Assembly (NCBI GenBank): GCA_030147905.1
Contig: JASBUM010000068.1
Coordinates: 1-6,029, forward strand
Length of the DNA: 6,029 bases
Direction: 5' to 3'
DNA from: Acidimangrovimonas sp.
GTDB taxonomy: Bacteria; Pseudomonadota; Alphaproteobacteria; Rhodobacterales; Rhodobacteraceae
The notes under the pieces were generated by a model. It saw only the letters and a list, made by a program, of their open reading frames with translations, was not told the origin of the DNA and did not search any database. Shown here piece by piece: positions 5,703-6,029 of this stretch. Within the stretch, counting starts at the first letter, position 1; each line of letters opens with the position of its first letter. The position numbers were made by a program, and so were the translations under genes.

Positions 5703-6029
5703 GTGGAAGCGGATTACGTGATTGTCGGTGCCGGTTCGGCCGGTTGTGCACTTGCCTATCGGCTGGCGGAAGCCGGGCGGAAGGTGCTTGTGATCGAGAG
5801 CGGGGGCAGCGACATCGGTCCTTTCATCCAGATGCCCGGCGCGCTGAGCTACCCGATGAACATGGCCCGCTACGACTGGGGTTATCAGAGCGAGCCCGAG
5901 CCGCATCTGGGCAATCGCCGCCTCGCGACCCCCCGCGGACGGGTGATCGGCGGTTCCTCCTCGATCAACGGGATGGTCTATGTGCGCGGCCATGCACGTG
6001 ATTTCGATCATTGGGCCGAGGCAGGCGCG
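5703..6029 (+). CDS. betA: Choline dehydrogenase BetA, 3'-truncated by the window edge
   Basis: The first 109 codons of a GMC-family FAD flavoprotein that oxidises choline to betaine aldehyde, and often on to glycine betaine, at the inner membrane. The N-terminal Rossmann FAD site is [16 protein letters not shown] (6-21, G-x-G-x-x-G) with Glu32 in VLVIESGG closing the second strand. GMC signature 1 spans about 77-96 ([15 protein letters not shown] followed by VYVRG). The stretches [13 protein letters not shown] (42-54) and [14 protein letters not shown] (57-70), plus [12 protein letters not shown], point to BetA rather than a general GMC alcohol dehydrogenase. Full BetA is about 550 residues, so some 440 lie beyond the window and the catalytic His region is not visible. 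The GTG start is preceded by AAAGGA. It lies 25 nt after the dehydratase gene in the same direction and is probably in one BetI-controlled transcript. Confidence 0.93.
   Translation, partial: MEADYVIVGAGSAGCALAYRLAEAGRKVLVIESGGSDIGPFIQMPGALSYPMNMARYDWGYQSEPEPHLGNRRLATPRGRVIGGSSSINGMVYVRGHARDFDHWAEAGA

Noticed and set aside
1..6029. A novel defence or mobile system
   Set aside because: Every gene belongs to a known transport, regulatory or metabolic family, with no transposase, integrase, nuclease, toxin-antitoxin pair, terminal repeats or composition shift. The only unexpected element is the dehydratase within the bet operon.

Overview
The window is GC-rich (about two thirds G+C by eye) and densely coded. 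It reads as an alphaproteobacterial chromosome, most probably Rhodobacteraceae-like. This rests on protein style, on choXWV sitting divergently from bet genes, and on a GC-hairpin intergenic element of a type I recall from that family. The taxonomic call is inference; no rRNA or other marker gene is present.

Layout, left to right. (1) Positions 1-801, + strand: the 3' part of a DMT/EamA-family inner-membrane transporter. (2) Positions 802-1003: a convergent gap with GC-rich hairpins, probably two-way terminators and possibly a dispersed intergenic repeat. (3) Positions 3966 down to 1004, - strand: a choline ABC importer operon in the order choX (periplasmic binding protein), choW (permease), choV (ATPase). 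A strong hairpin with a short T-tract separates choX from choW, and choW and choV overlap by 4 nt. (4) Positions 3967-4049: a short AT-rich divergent control region carrying a palindrome, ATTGACGAGTCAAT, that looks like a BetI operator. (5) From 4050 on the + strand: betI (TetR-family choline-responsive repressor), a PLP-dependent serine/threonine dehydratase-like gene overlapping betI by 4 nt, then the first 109 codons of betA (choline dehydrogenase), which runs off the window.

How it works together: ChoXWV imports choline, BetA oxidises it towards betaine aldehyde and glycine betaine, and BetI probably represses both divergent units from the one shared operator until choline is present. The ChoX pocket residues match the characterised Sinorhizobium meliloti ChoX position for position, so choline is the well-supported substrate. 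The unexpected part is the dehydratase between betI and betA, where betC/betB would sit in the rhizobial betICBA order. One reading is that it handles serine formed late in glycine betaine catabolism (betaine to dimethylglycine, sarcosine, glycine, serine, pyruvate). This is a hypothesis. No betB or betC is seen here; betB may lie beyond the right edge.

I see no RNA gene, insertion sequence, CRISPR array, prophage or defence gene. Apart from the dehydratase placement, the region is an ordinary choline uptake and oxidation locus.
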